64,000 bases of DNA, from positions 2,852,001 through 2,916,000 of the forward strand of contig NZ_CP064686.1 of the NCBI RefSeq assembly GCF_023100905.1, given 5' to 3'. This DNA comes from Bradyrhizobium sp. 4 (GTDB taxonomy: Bacteria; Pseudomonadota; Alphaproteobacteria; Rhizobiales; Xanthobacteraceae). Position 1 is the stretch's first letter; every line of letters begins with the position of its first letter. Positions 21,019-29,172 of this stretch are shown piece after piece. The translations under genes and the position numbers were made by a program. The notes beneath the pieces were generated by a model. It was not told where the DNA came from and made no database searches. It saw nothing but the letters and a program-made list of their open reading frames with translations.

Positions 21019-21338
21019 GTGCCGGTCTCTTTGATGGGATAATCGACCTGGAAGCGTCCGATCCGCAAGTCGCCCAGCGCCTCGCGCACCCGCAAATGTT
21101 CCGGGTGGGTGGCATAGGCCGCGAGCGCAGCGTGATCGGTGAATTCGGAGAACAGAACGACGTCGCAGGCGTAGTCGACATCGCTGACGTCGAGGCCGAC
21201 TTCGATATGGGTGAGGCCGTCGATCCGGCCGCGCAAGCCCTCGAACAGGGTCTTGACCTTGACCCGGGCGGCGGCCCGCTCCGCGGGCGTCTCCCCGCGC
21301 AGCCGCCACATCACGATGTGCCTGATCCGGCCCGACAT
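21015..21338 (-). CDS. Dabb (stress-responsive A/B barrel) domain protein
   Basis: Small dimeric alpha/beta barrel protein of 107 residues. It shows the Dabb pattern IRHIVMWRLRGETP at the start, a central GLTHIEVGLDV, and DVVLFSEFTDHAALAAYATH with HPEH, the usual Dabb closing motif. It is the first gene of the hydroxyquinol operon, preceded by GAGGAA. Members are often found beside aromatic catabolic genes; some act as cyclases or isomerases and others have no known activity. Function here is unknown. Confidence 0.85.
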   Translation of the reverse strand: MSGRIRHIVMWRLRGETPAERAAARVKVKTLFEGLRGRIDGLTHIEVGLDVSDVDYACDVVLFSEFTDHAALAAYATHPEHLRVREALGDLRIGRFQVDYPIKETGT

Positions 21339-21446
21339 TTCCCTGTTTCCTCGCCTGCTATCTTGCTTGTGTTTGGTCCATTTTGACTTGCGGGATGTGG
21401 AAATAAAGCTCAATAATCGTAAGTCTCTTTTCCTGTTTGCGAAAAA
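21339..21446. promoter_or_regulatory. Divergent promoter region of hydroxyquinol operon and LysR gene
   Basis: This 108-base gap separates the first gene of the minus-strand operon from the plus-strand LysR gene and is AT-richer than its flanks. A divergent LysR gene usually binds such a gap. I see a TTGACT at 21383-21388 but no well-spaced -10 and no convincing T-N11-A dyad, so individual boxes are not called. Confidence 0.55.
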
Positions 21447-22370
21447 ATGGACCGCCTGCTCCAATTGGAAGTGTTCGCCAAGACGGCCGAGCTCGGCAGC
21501 ATGTCCAAAGCTGCCGAAGCCCTGCGCATGTCGAATGCTGCCGCGAGCCGCCATCTCAGCGCGCTCGAGGAGCGCCTTGCGGTCCGGCTGATCGAGCGCA
21601 ACACCCGTCGGCTGTGGTTGACGGAGGCGGGGCAGGTACTGCTGGAGCGCTCGAGCCGGGTTTTGAGCGAGCTGGCGGAAGCCGAGGACATCGTCAGCGA
21701 TCGCGCGCTGTCGCCGCAGGGCACGCTGCGGGTCACGAGCTCGCTGTCCTTTGCGGTGATCTATCTGGCGCCGATGCTGCCGGCCTTCCGCGCGCGCTAT
21801 CCGAAGCTCAACATGCAGATCACCACCGCCAACCGCTACTCCGATTTCATCGAGGCCGGCATCGACGTGGCGATCAGGACGCGCGAGCAGGAGCCGGATT
21901 CGAACATTATCGTCCGCCGCATCGGCCAGATGCGGCGGGTGCTCGCTGCTGCGCCGTCCTATCTCGCAAGCTGCGGCGAGCCGGAGCAGCCGGTCGATCT
22001 CGCGCGCCACAACATGCTGGTCTATAATCTCGCCAACGATCCCTATTCGCTGCGCCTGCGCAAAGGCAACGGCGCGCAGACTGTCCGCATCACGCCGACG
22101 CTCGACAGCAATGACGGCCAGGTCATCCGCGGCGCAGCACTGGCGGGGCTCGGCATCCTCATCCAGCCGCTCTATATCGTGCAAAGCGACATCGCGGCGG
22201 GCCGTCTCGTCCCGGTTTTGATGGACTGGGAGCTGCCGCTGCTGACGATGAACATCGCCTACCAGAACCGCGCCGGACTGCCCGCCAAGATCAGGGTCTT
22301 TTCCGACTTTCTGGTCACCCACATCCGAGAGCATTCGCAGCCGGGGATCTGGATCGACGCGGTGAAGTGA
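21447..22370 (+). CDS. LysR-family transcriptional regulator
   Basis: Regulator of 307 residues. The N-terminal winged HTH is typical (MDRLLQLEVFAKTAELGSMS, then AAASRHLSALEERLAVRL and RNTRRLWLTEAG), followed by a periplasmic-binding-like effector domain (TLRVTSSLSFAVIYLAPMLP; IDVAIRTREQEPDSNIIVRR). The IDVAIR segment puts it with the CrgA/DmlR-like LysR group. It is divergent from the hydroxyquinol operon and most likely its activator, responding to a pathway substrate. Confidence 0.9.
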   Translation: MDRLLQLEVFAKTAELGSMSKAAEALRMSNAAASRHLSALEERLAVRLIERNTRRLWLTEAGQVLLERSSRVLSELAEAEDIVSDRALSPQGTLRVTSSLSFAVIYLAPMLPAFRARYPKLNMQITTANRYSDFIEAGIDVAIRTREQEPDSNIIVRRIGQMRRVLAAAPSYLASCGEPEQPVDLARHNMLVYNLANDPYSLRLRKGNGAQTVRITPTLDSNDGQVIRGAALAGLGILIQPLYIVQSDIAAGRLVPVLMDWELPLLTMNIAYQNRAGLPAKIRVFSDFLVTHIREHSQPGIWIDAVK

Positions 22371-22395
22371 GCGACATTTTCGAATTCAGGCGGCT

Positions 22396-22881
22396 TTGCA
22401 GAAGGCACATCCATTGAAAGCCAGGACATCCGGCACCGCATGGCGGCATGCCAACATCGGTCGGCTGCTCAACAGCGCGGTGCGGCGCTTCGAAGGTCGT
22501 GTGCTCGAGCTGATGAGCGAGAAGGGGCATGACGAAACCCGGATCGCGCATGTCGGCCTCACACGCAATCTCGACGTCGAGGGGACCAGACTGACGGAAC
22601 TCGCCCGCCGCGCCTCCATGAGCAAGCAGGCGATGGGCGAGCTGGTCGATCAATGCGCCGAGCTCGGCCTGGTCGATCGCATCGCCGATCCGACCGATCG
22701 GCGCGCGCGCATCGTTATGTTCACGCCGGCGGGACGCAAATGGCTCGATGCGTTCCGCGACGCCGTCGACGTTGCCGAGCAGGAGATGCGCGCCGAACTC
22801 GGCAAGGCCACGATGGACACGATCCTGAAGGGATTGGCAGTCTACGGCGCGCAATTCGACACGCTCCACGAGCCGGATTAG
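22396..22881 (+). CDS. MarR-family transcriptional regulator
   Basis: Regulator of about 161 residues with a MarR winged helix: FEGRVLELMSEKGHDETRIA, then TRLTELARRASMSKQAMGEL (recognition helix) and wing LVDRIADPTDRRARIVMFTP. No ATG occurs before the conserved region; starts are TTG 22396 or TTG 22414, the latter with GAAGG eight bases upstream, so the N-terminus is uncertain. It precedes the FAD hydroxylase gene and a perfect palindrome (22892-22905), which suggests it represses the downstream aromatic genes until an aromatic acid releases it. Confidence 0.87.
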   Translation: MQKAHPLKARTSGTAWRHANIGRLLNSAVRRFEGRVLELMSEKGHDETRIAHVGLTRNLDVEGTRLTELARRASMSKQAMGELVDQCAELGLVDRIADPTDRRARIVMFTPAGRKWLDAFRDAVDVAEQEMRAELGKATMDTILKGLAVYGAQFDTLHEPD

Positions 22882-22891
22882 TCAGGCTACT

Positions 22892-22905
22892 TGACGATAT
22901 CGTCA
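22892..22905. promoter_or_regulatory. Perfect 14-bp palindrome, probable MarR operator
   Basis: TGACGATATCGTCA is fully self-complementary. It lies in the 46-base gap between the marR-type gene and the FAD hydroxylase, 22 bases before the hydroxylase start, where a repressor would block transcription or elongation. Size and symmetry suit a dimeric MarR protein. No second copy was noticed by eye in the window. Confidence 0.55.
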
Positions 22906-22927
22906 GGCAACCTTACCATGCAGGATA

Positions 22928-24637
22928 ATGCTGGTAGGGAGAAACGTCTTGGAAACATGTCTGACGGCCTCGGTGCTCATCGTGGGTGGGGGGCCCTGCG
23001 GCCTGATGCTCGCCAACGAGCTCGGCCGGCGCGGCGTGTCCGCGATCCTGGTCGATGAAAAGCCGGGCACGGCATTCAATCCGCAAGCCAATGCGACGCA
23101 GGCGCGCTCGATGGAGCACTATCGGCGGCTGGGTTTTGCCGACGAGATCCGACGCGAAGGTCTGCCAGCGGATTATCCGACTGACGTTGCGTATTTCACG
23201 CGCTACACCGGCTACGAGCTGGCCCGATTTCAGTTGCCGTCGTCGTCACGCGCGGGCGAACTCGTCAAGGGCATGTCGGGCTCCTGGAACGCGGCCGAGC
23301 TGCCGCATCGGGTCTCGCAAAAATATGTCGAGGCGGTGCTGCGCCGCCATGCCGAACGGCTTCCCGGAATACGGCTCAGCTACGGTCATCGTCTGATCAG
23401 TTACGTCGAGAACGATGACGGCGTCGTCGCCGAGATCGAATGTCTCGATGACAACAGCCGCTTTCAGGTCCGGGCCGACTTCCTGGTCGGGGCCGACGGG
23501 CCGCGCTCGATGGTCCGGCAATCGCTCGGGATCGTCTACGGCGGCGAGACCGGAGCGCAGCGCGACTTCATGGGCGGCCGCATGCTGGCGGTCTATCTCC
23601 GTTCGCCCGAATTCTACGCGAGCATCCTGCACGCCAAGGCCTGGATGTACAATTGCTTCAACGGCGACCGCCGCGCCTTCATGGCATCGGTGAACGGTCG
23701 CGACGAGTTTGCGTTTCACACGCAGCTTCGGCCCGATGAGAACGAAAATGCGATCACGATCGACGAAGCCAAAGCAGCGTTCCAGCGCGCTTGCGGCGCG
23801 CCGATCGACTGCGAAGTGCTGTCGTTCCTGACCTGGACCGCCGGCCACGCGCTGGTTGCGAACGGAATGCAGCGGGGCAGGGTCTTCCTCGGCGGCGACG
23901 CGGCGCATCTGTTCACGCCGACCGGCGGGCTTGGCTACAACACCGCGATCGAGGATGCGGTCAATCTCGGCTGGAAGCTCGCAAGCGTCATCAAAGGTGT
24001 GAGCCCGGCGGAGCTGCTCGACAGCTACGAGGTCGAGCGGCGTCCGGTGGCGCTTCGCAACACCGATTATGCGCGTCGCTTTGCCGACTCCCTGGGTCTG
24101 TTCGCTCCCGCGCCTGAGATCGAGGACGCCACCGATGCCGGCGACGAGGCGCGGCGGATCGCGGGCGTCTATCTCGAACAGCACGCCCGCGCCGAATTCA
24201 ACATCCCTGGCGTGACCTTCGGTGGGCGCTACGACGGCTCGCCGATCATCGTTTCCGACGGCAGCCAGCCGCCGCCCGATGCCGCGAACGTCTACGTTCC
24301 GAGCGCTTGTCCCGGCGGCCGCGCCCCGCATGCGTGGCTGGAAGACGGCGTCTCCCTGTACGACCTGTTCGGGTTCGAGTGGACGCTGCTCCAGTTTGGC
24401 GAGGTCATGTCCGCGCATGCGTCATTCGCCGAGACCATCCGGGCGATCGGGGTCGATGTGAAACTCGTCACGCTGCCGCAATCGCTGCGCGATCTCTACC
24501 AGGCGGATCTGGCTTTGATACGCCCCGACCAGATCGTGGCCTGGCGTGGCAGCGCATCACAGGCCGGCATGATCGAGCGCGTGCTCGCCCGAGCACTCGG
24601 ACACAATGCGAGCGACAGCGCACGGCTGGCCAGCTGA
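22928..24637 (+). CDS. FAD-dependent aromatic hydroxylase (TfdB/MhpA-like)
   Basis: Class A flavoprotein monooxygenase of 569 residues. Motifs: GxGxxG segment VLIVGGGPCGLMLANELGRR, the DG motif region FLVGADGPRSMVRQSLG, and the GD motif FLGGDAAHLFTPTGGLGYNT, with a C-terminal thioredoxin-like domain (SLYDLFGFEWTLLQFG). Length and layout fit phenol and hydroxyphenyl hydroxylases that use NAD(P)H and O2. Start ATG 22928 has AGGA close upstream; TTG 22949 with GGGAG is an alternative. It could produce a dihydroxy- or trihydroxybenzene, possibly hydroxyquinol for the enzymes on the other strand. The substrate is inferred, not shown. Confidence 0.9.
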   Translation: MLVGRNVLETCLTASVLIVGGGPCGLMLANELGRRGVSAILVDEKPGTAFNPQANATQARSMEHYRRLGFADEIRREGLPADYPTDVAYFTRYTGYELARFQLPSSSRAGELVKGMSGSWNAAELPHRVSQKYVEAVLRRHAERLPGIRLSYGHRLISYVENDDGVVAEIECLDDNSRFQVRADFLVGADGPRSMVRQSLGIVYGGETGAQRDFMGGRMLAVYLRSPEFYASILHAKAWMYNCFNGDRRAFMASVNGRDEFAFHTQLRPDENENAITIDEAKAAFQRACGAPIDCEVLSFLTWTAGHALVANGMQRGRVFLGGDAAHLFTPTGGLGYNTAIEDAVNLGWKLASVIKGVSPAELLDSYEVERRPVALRNTDYARRFADSLGLFAPAPEIEDATDAGDEARRIAGVYLEQHARAEFNIPGVTFGGRYDGSPIIVSDGSQPPPDAANVYVPSACPGGRAPHAWLEDGVSLYDLFGFEWTLLQFGEVMSAHASFAETIRAIGVDVKLVTLPQSLRDLYQADLALIRPDQIVAWRGSASQAGMIERVLARALGHNASDSARLAS

Positions 24638-24725
24638 TCGACTCTTGCCGTCGCATCCGACCAGCGGCTGCGCGGCCAATAACAACAAGACAACAAAACG
24701 GCAAATGACACCGGAGGAGGAAACC

Positions 24726-26051
24726 GTGACGACAAGAGCATTGGAGCACTACGACGATCATGTTGCGACCGCCGCCACTGCCGGGCAGACGGCGAGCAGC
24801 CGCCGGCGTATCCTGATTGCCGGCACCATCGGCACCGCGATCGAATGGTACGACTTTTTCATCTACGGCCTGATCGCGCCGCTGGTGTTCGATCAGCTGT
24901 TCTTTCCGAAATTCGACCAGCTCACGGCGACCATTGCGGTGTTCGCGACGTTTGCCGTCGGATTTTTGGCGCGTCCGCTCGGCGGGCTTGTGTTCGGCCA
25001 TTTCGGTGACCGCCTCGGCCGAAAGTCGGTCTTGCTGTGTACGCTGCTCATGATGGGACTTGCGACCATATCGATCGGATTGTTGCCGACCTACGCCAGT
25101 GCAGGCGTGGCCGCGACCGTCGCGCTCGTGGCGTTGCGCTTCGTCCAGGGGTTTGCGCTCGGCGGCGAGTCGACGGCGGCGATCCTTATGGCGATCGAGA
25201 CGGCGCCCGGGCACCGGCGCGGCTTCTCGGCCGCGGTGATCCAGGCCGCAGGACCCGTCGGTGTCGTGCTCGCCTCGTTCGCGGCGCTCACGATTTCAAG
25301 GCTGCCGGAGGCGGACCTGCTGTCATGGGGCTGGCGCGTGCCGTTCCTGATCAGTGCGGTGCTGGTCGCGCTCGGCGTCTACATGCGCCTGCGCATCGAG
25401 GAGAGCGCGACGTTCCGCGAAGCGAAGGTGACTGAAGTGGCGCCTGTGGTCGAAGCCCTGAGGGAGCACTGGCGGCCGATCCTCATCGTGTTCTTCGCCG
25501 AGATGGCGCAGACTTCCTATTTCTATCTGACCGCCATCTTCACCATCTCCTTCGCGACCCGTCAGCTCGGCGTCCAGAAGGACGTCATCACGCAGGCCGT
25601 GCTGTTTGCCAATCTCGTCGGGCTCGTTGCGATGCCCCTCATCGGCGCCTGGTCCGACCGCATCGGACGAAAGCGTCTGTTCCTGGCCGGCGTCGTGCTC
25701 GCAGCCATCTCGATGTTTGCATTCTACGGTGTGGTCGCGAGCCGTGACACGATGCTGGTGACGTGCGCGGTGATCCTCGCCGCGGGGATAATCCATCCGC
25801 TGATGTTCGGCAGCGAAGGGAGCTATTTCCCGGAGCTGTTTCCGACCCGCATTCGCTTCACCGGCGTGTCGATCGGAAAGCAACTCGGGACGGTGCTCGG
25901 CGGCGGCATTGCGCCGCTGGTCGCCACCAGCCTGTTTGCGCAGACGGGCTCCACCTACGCGATCACAGGATACTACGTTGCGCTCGCGCTCGCGGCGATG
26001 ATCGCGCTCGGCTTCGCGCGTGAAACCGGCAAGTCGCGGCTGCTCGGCTGA
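24726..26051 (+). CDS. MFS transporter, metabolite:H+ symporter type
   Basis: Inner-membrane secondary transporter of 441 residues with about 12 helices. The MHS-type signature is clear: GTIGTAIEWYDFFIYGLIAP, then GHFGDRLGRKSVLL, RFVQGFALGGESTAAI, and FPELFPTRIRFTGVSIG. GTG 24726 is chosen because GGAGGAGG ends five bases before it; an upstream ATG at 24705 lacks a comparable site. Relatives import aromatic acids or dicarboxylates, so it probably brings in the substrate of this operon. Confidence 0.88.
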   Translation: MTTRALEHYDDHVATAATAGQTASSRRRILIAGTIGTAIEWYDFFIYGLIAPLVFDQLFFPKFDQLTATIAVFATFAVGFLARPLGGLVFGHFGDRLGRKSVLLCTLLMMGLATISIGLLPTYASAGVAATVALVALRFVQGFALGGESTAAILMAIETAPGHRRGFSAAVIQAAGPVGVVLASFAALTISRLPEADLLSWGWRVPFLISAVLVALGVYMRLRIEESATFREAKVTEVAPVVEALREHWRPILIVFFAEMAQTSYFYLTAIFTISFATRQLGVQKDVITQAVLFANLVGLVAMPLIGAWSDRIGRKRLFLAGVVLAAISMFAFYGVVASRDTMLVTCAVILAAGIIHPLMFGSEGSYFPELFPTRIRFTGVSIGKQLGTVLGGGIAPLVATSLFAQTGSTYAITGYYVALALAAMIALGFARETGKSRLLG

Positions 26052-26079
26052 GCTTGGCCACAACACCAGGGAGATTTTC

Positions 26080-27528
26080 ATGGACGTCAGTCTTCTCGTC
26101 AACGGGCAGGATCAGGCCGCTTCCAGCGGCAAGGTGTTCGAGCGGCGCAATCCGCTGTCGCAGGAGGTCGCAAGCCGCGCGGCCGCTGCCACGGCTTCCG
26201 ATGCCGACGCCGCAGTGGCGGCGGCTTCCGCCGCATTGCCAGGATGGTCGGCACTTGGCCCGAATGCGAGGCGAGCCCTGTTGCTGAAGGCCGCAGATGC
26301 GCTTGAGGCCAAGCGCGACGCCTTCGTCTCGATCATGATGGCCGAGATCGGCACGACAGAGATCTGGTCGGCCTTCAACGTCAAGCTCGCGACCGGCATG
26401 CTGCGCGAAGCGGCGTCGCTCACCACGCAGATCGCGGGCGAGGTGATCCCGTCGGACAAGCCGGGATGTCTCGCGATGTCGGTTCGCCAGCCAGCCGGCG
26501 TCTGCCTCGGCATCGCGCCGTGGAACGCGCCGATCATTCTCGGCGTTCGCGCCGTGGCGACGGCGCTCGCCTGCGGCAATTCGGTCGTGCTCAAGGCGTC
26601 CGAGATCTGCCCGGGAACACACCGGCTGATCGGCGAGGTTTTCAAGGACGCAGGCTTTCCGCCCGGCGTCGTGAATGTCCTGACCAACGCACCGGCCGAC
26701 GCGCCCGCTCTGGTCGAGCGCCTCATCGCCAATCCTGCCGTGCGGCGGGTCAATTTTACCGGCTCGACTCGGGTCGGTCGAGTCATCGCCGAACTCGCCG
26801 GTCGCCACCTCAAGCCGGCGCTGCTCGAGCTTGGCGGCAAGGCGCCTCTGATCGTGCTCGACGATGCCGACCTCGATGCCGCCGTCGCGGCGGTCGCGTT
26901 CGGCGCCTTCATCAATCAGGGCCAGGTTTGCATGTCGACCGAGCGGGTGATCGTCGACGAGGCGGTGGCGGCCGCCTTTGTCGAGAAGCTGGCGAAGAAA
27001 ACGGCTGCGCTTCCGGCCGGCGACCCGCGCCACGGTCCGGTGGTGGTCGGCTCGATGATCGACGAAGCGCCGGCCGAGCATGTCGTTGCACTGATCGACG
27101 ACGCGATCGCCAAAGGGGCCGTCAAGCTCGCGGGCGGGGACCGGATTGGCACGGTCGTCCCGGCCACCGTGCTCGACCGCGTGGTGCCCGGCATGCGCAT
27201 CTACGCCGAGGAGAGCTTTGGTCCCGTCGTGTCGGTGGTCCGCGCGCGTGGCGTGGACGATGCCGTGCGGCTCGCCAACGACACCGAGTATGGCCTCTCG
27301 GCTGCCGTGTTCGGCCGCGACGTCGCGCGTGCACTGACGGTGGCGCAGCGTATCGAAAGCGGCATCTGCCACGTCAACGGCCCGACCGTGCATGACGAGG
27401 CGCAGATGCCGTTCGGCGGCGTGAAGGGATCGGGCTACGGCCGCTTCGGCGGCCAGGCCGGCATCGCCGAGTTCACCGATCTGCGCTGGATCACCATCGA
27501 GACGCAGCCGCAGCACTATCCCTTCTAA
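26080..27528 (+). CDS. Aldehyde dehydrogenase (benzaldehyde/salicylaldehyde type)
   Basis: NAD(P)-dependent aldehyde dehydrogenase, 482 residues. Motifs: PWNAPIILGVRAVATALACG, FTGSTRVGRVIAELAG, general-base Glu at residue 250 in LLELGGKAPLIVLDD, and catalytic Cys at residue 284 in NQGQVCMSTERVIVD. The QVCMSTER context is shared by salicylaldehyde, vanillin and benzaldehyde dehydrogenases. It lies between the MFS transporter and benzoylformate decarboxylase genes, so it most likely oxidises the aromatic aldehyde made by the decarboxylase. Start ATG 26080 has AGGGAG upstream. Confidence 0.92.
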   Translation: MDVSLLVNGQDQAASSGKVFERRNPLSQEVASRAAAATASDADAAVAAASAALPGWSALGPNARRALLLKAADALEAKRDAFVSIMMAEIGTTEIWSAFNVKLATGMLREAASLTTQIAGEVIPSDKPGCLAMSVRQPAGVCLGIAPWNAPIILGVRAVATALACGNSVVLKASEICPGTHRLIGEVFKDAGFPPGVVNVLTNAPADAPALVERLIANPAVRRVNFTGSTRVGRVIAELAGRHLKPALLELGGKAPLIVLDDADLDAAVAAVAFGAFINQGQVCMSTERVIVDEAVAAAFVEKLAKKTAALPAGDPRHGPVVVGSMIDEAPAEHVVALIDDAIAKGAVKLAGGDRIGTVVPATVLDRVVPGMRIYAEESFGPVVSVVRARGVDDAVRLANDTEYGLSAAVFGRDVARALTVAQRIESGICHVNGPTVHDEAQMPFGGVKGSGYGRFGGQAGIAEFTDLRWITIETQPQHYPF

Positions 27529-27564
27529 CCGCGCCGCAAGCGAAGCCCACCAGGACGTCCATTC

Positions 27565-29172
27565 ATGAATTCGAAAGTTCTCACGGTTCGGGAAGCGACC
27601 CTCGGTGTGCTTCGCTCCTTTGGCGTCGATCGCGTTTTCGGCAATCCCGGCTCGACCGAGCTCGCCTTCCTGGACGACTGGCCCGACGACATCGACTACG
27701 TGCTCGGTCTGCAGGAAGCCTGTGTCGTCGGCATGGCCGACGGCTATGCGCAGGCGACGGGGCGTCCGGCTTTCGTCAATTTGCACTCGGCGGCCGGGCT
27801 CGGTCATGCCCTCGGCAATCTCTTCACCGCGTTCCGCAACAAGACGCCGATGGTCGTGACAGCCGGGCAGCAGGCGCGCAGCCTGTTGCGGATGCGACCC
27901 TATCTCTTCGCCGAGGACGCCGCACAGTTTCCAAAGCCGTATGTGAAATGGAGCGCGGAACCGGCGCGCGCCGAAGATGTTCCAGCGGCAATTGCGCAGG
28001 CCTTCCTTACTGCCATGCAGCATCCGCGCGGTCCGACATTCGTGTCCGTGCCGTCGGATGACTGGGCGCGGCCCGCAGTCGCTCCGCCGGTCCGCCACAT
28101 CGCGACGGAGTTTGCGCCGGATCCGGCGGCGATCGTCCGGCTCGGCGCGGCGATCCGCGCCGCCAAGAGACCTATCTTCGTTGTCGGACCCGAAATCGAT
28201 CGCAGCGGCTGCGTCGAGGCGATGGTCGCTGTGGCCGAGCAGGCGAGCGCGGCCGTTTGGGCAAGTCCGATGTCGAGCCGTTCGAGCTTTCCGGAATTGC
28301 ATCCGCGGTTCGCCGGCTTCCTTCCGGCAGCGCCGGGAGGTCTCGCCCGCGCCCTGCGCGGCGCCGATCTGATCGTCGTGGTCGGCGCGCCGGTGTTTAC
28401 TTTCCATGTCGAAGGACAATGCGAATTGCTCGACGACGGAACGCCGGTCTGGCAGATCACGGATGATCCGACAGAGGCCGCATCCGCTTCTGTCGGTGAC
28501 ACCATCATCAGCACGCTCCCGAAGGCGCTAGCTGGGCTGCTGTCGGCGATGCCTGACATTGCGGAGCGCGAAGTGCCGGCCGCGCGGATGCGGCCTGCCG
28601 CTCCTGCCGCGCAAAATCCGATTCCGCCGAGCTATGCGCTCGCCCGGCTCTCGGCGTTGATGCCGGGCGATGCGATCGTGGTCGAGGAGGCGCCGTCGCA
28701 TCGCCCCGCCATTCAGCAATTCCTGCCTCGGCCGGGCGCGGACAGCTTCTACACGATGGCGAGCGGCGGACTTGGTTACAGCCTGCCGGCTTCGGTCGGC
28801 GTGGCGCTGGCGCGGCCGGGCCGCCGCATCGTCGCCCTGATCGGTGACGGATCGGCGATGTATTGCATCCAGGCGATCTGGACCGCGGTGCAACGCCGCT
28901 TGCCGATCACCTTCGTGATCATGAACAATTCAGGCTATGGCGCGATGCGCGCCTTCAGCCAGCTGATGCAGGCGCATCGCCCGCCCGGGATCGACCTGCC
29001 TGGGCTCGACTTCGTGGCGCTCGCAAGGGGAATGGGTTGTCCGGGGCAGCGCGTGACCGATGTCGGCGACGTCGACGCCATCTTGACCGAAGCGTTGGCA
29101 TCAAGGGGTCCCGCGCTGGTCGATATCGCCGTCGACGACGCCACGACGGACCTGTTCAGCCACTCCCGCTAG
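27565..29172 (+). CDS. mdlC: Benzoylformate decarboxylase
   Basis: ThDP-dependent decarboxylase of 535 residues converting benzoylformate or a substituted arylglyoxylate to the aromatic aldehyde and CO2. The active-site residues known from the Pseudomonas enzyme are present: Ser30 in FGNPGSTELAF, Glu51 in GLQEACVVGMADGYA, His74 in VNLHSAAGLG and His281 in GAPVFTFHVEGQ. The ThDP/Mg motif is GDGSAMYCIQAIW ending in MNNSGYGAM. Start ATG 27565. Its stop TAG shares CTAG with the stop of the convergent gene. Substrate range around the ring cannot be told. Confidence 0.92.
   Translation: MNSKVLTVREATLGVLRSFGVDRVFGNPGSTELAFLDDWPDDIDYVLGLQEACVVGMADGYAQATGRPAFVNLHSAAGLGHALGNLFTAFRNKTPMVVTAGQQARSLLRMRPYLFAEDAAQFPKPYVKWSAEPARAEDVPAAIAQAFLTAMQHPRGPTFVSVPSDDWARPAVAPPVRHIATEFAPDPAAIVRLGAAIRAAKRPIFVVGPEIDRSGCVEAMVAVAEQASAAVWASPMSSRSSFPELHPRFAGFLPAAPGGLARALRGADLIVVVGAPVFTFHVEGQCELLDDGTPVWQITDDPTEAASASVGDTIISTLPKALAGLLSAMPDIAEREVPAARMRPAAPAAQNPIPPSYALARLSALMPGDAIVVEEAPSHRPAIQQFLPRPGADSFYTMASGGLGYSLPASVGVALARPGRRIVALIGDGSAMYCIQAIWTAVQRRLPITFVIMNNSGYGAMRAFSQLMQAHRPPGIDLPGLDFVALARGMGCPGQRVTDVGDVDAILTEALASRGPALVDIAVDDATTDLFSHSR

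Noticed and set aside
21376..21420. Possible -35/-10 pair and LysR dyad
   Set aside because: TTGACT is present, but the nearest -10-like sequences are at wrong spacing and no symmetrical T-N11-A box stands out.
25963..28419. 818-codon open frame on the minus strand
   Set aside because: It lies antisense to the aldehyde dehydrogenase and decarboxylase genes, has skewed composition (R, H, D-rich), no ribosome site and no domain. Long antisense frames are common in GC-rich DNA.
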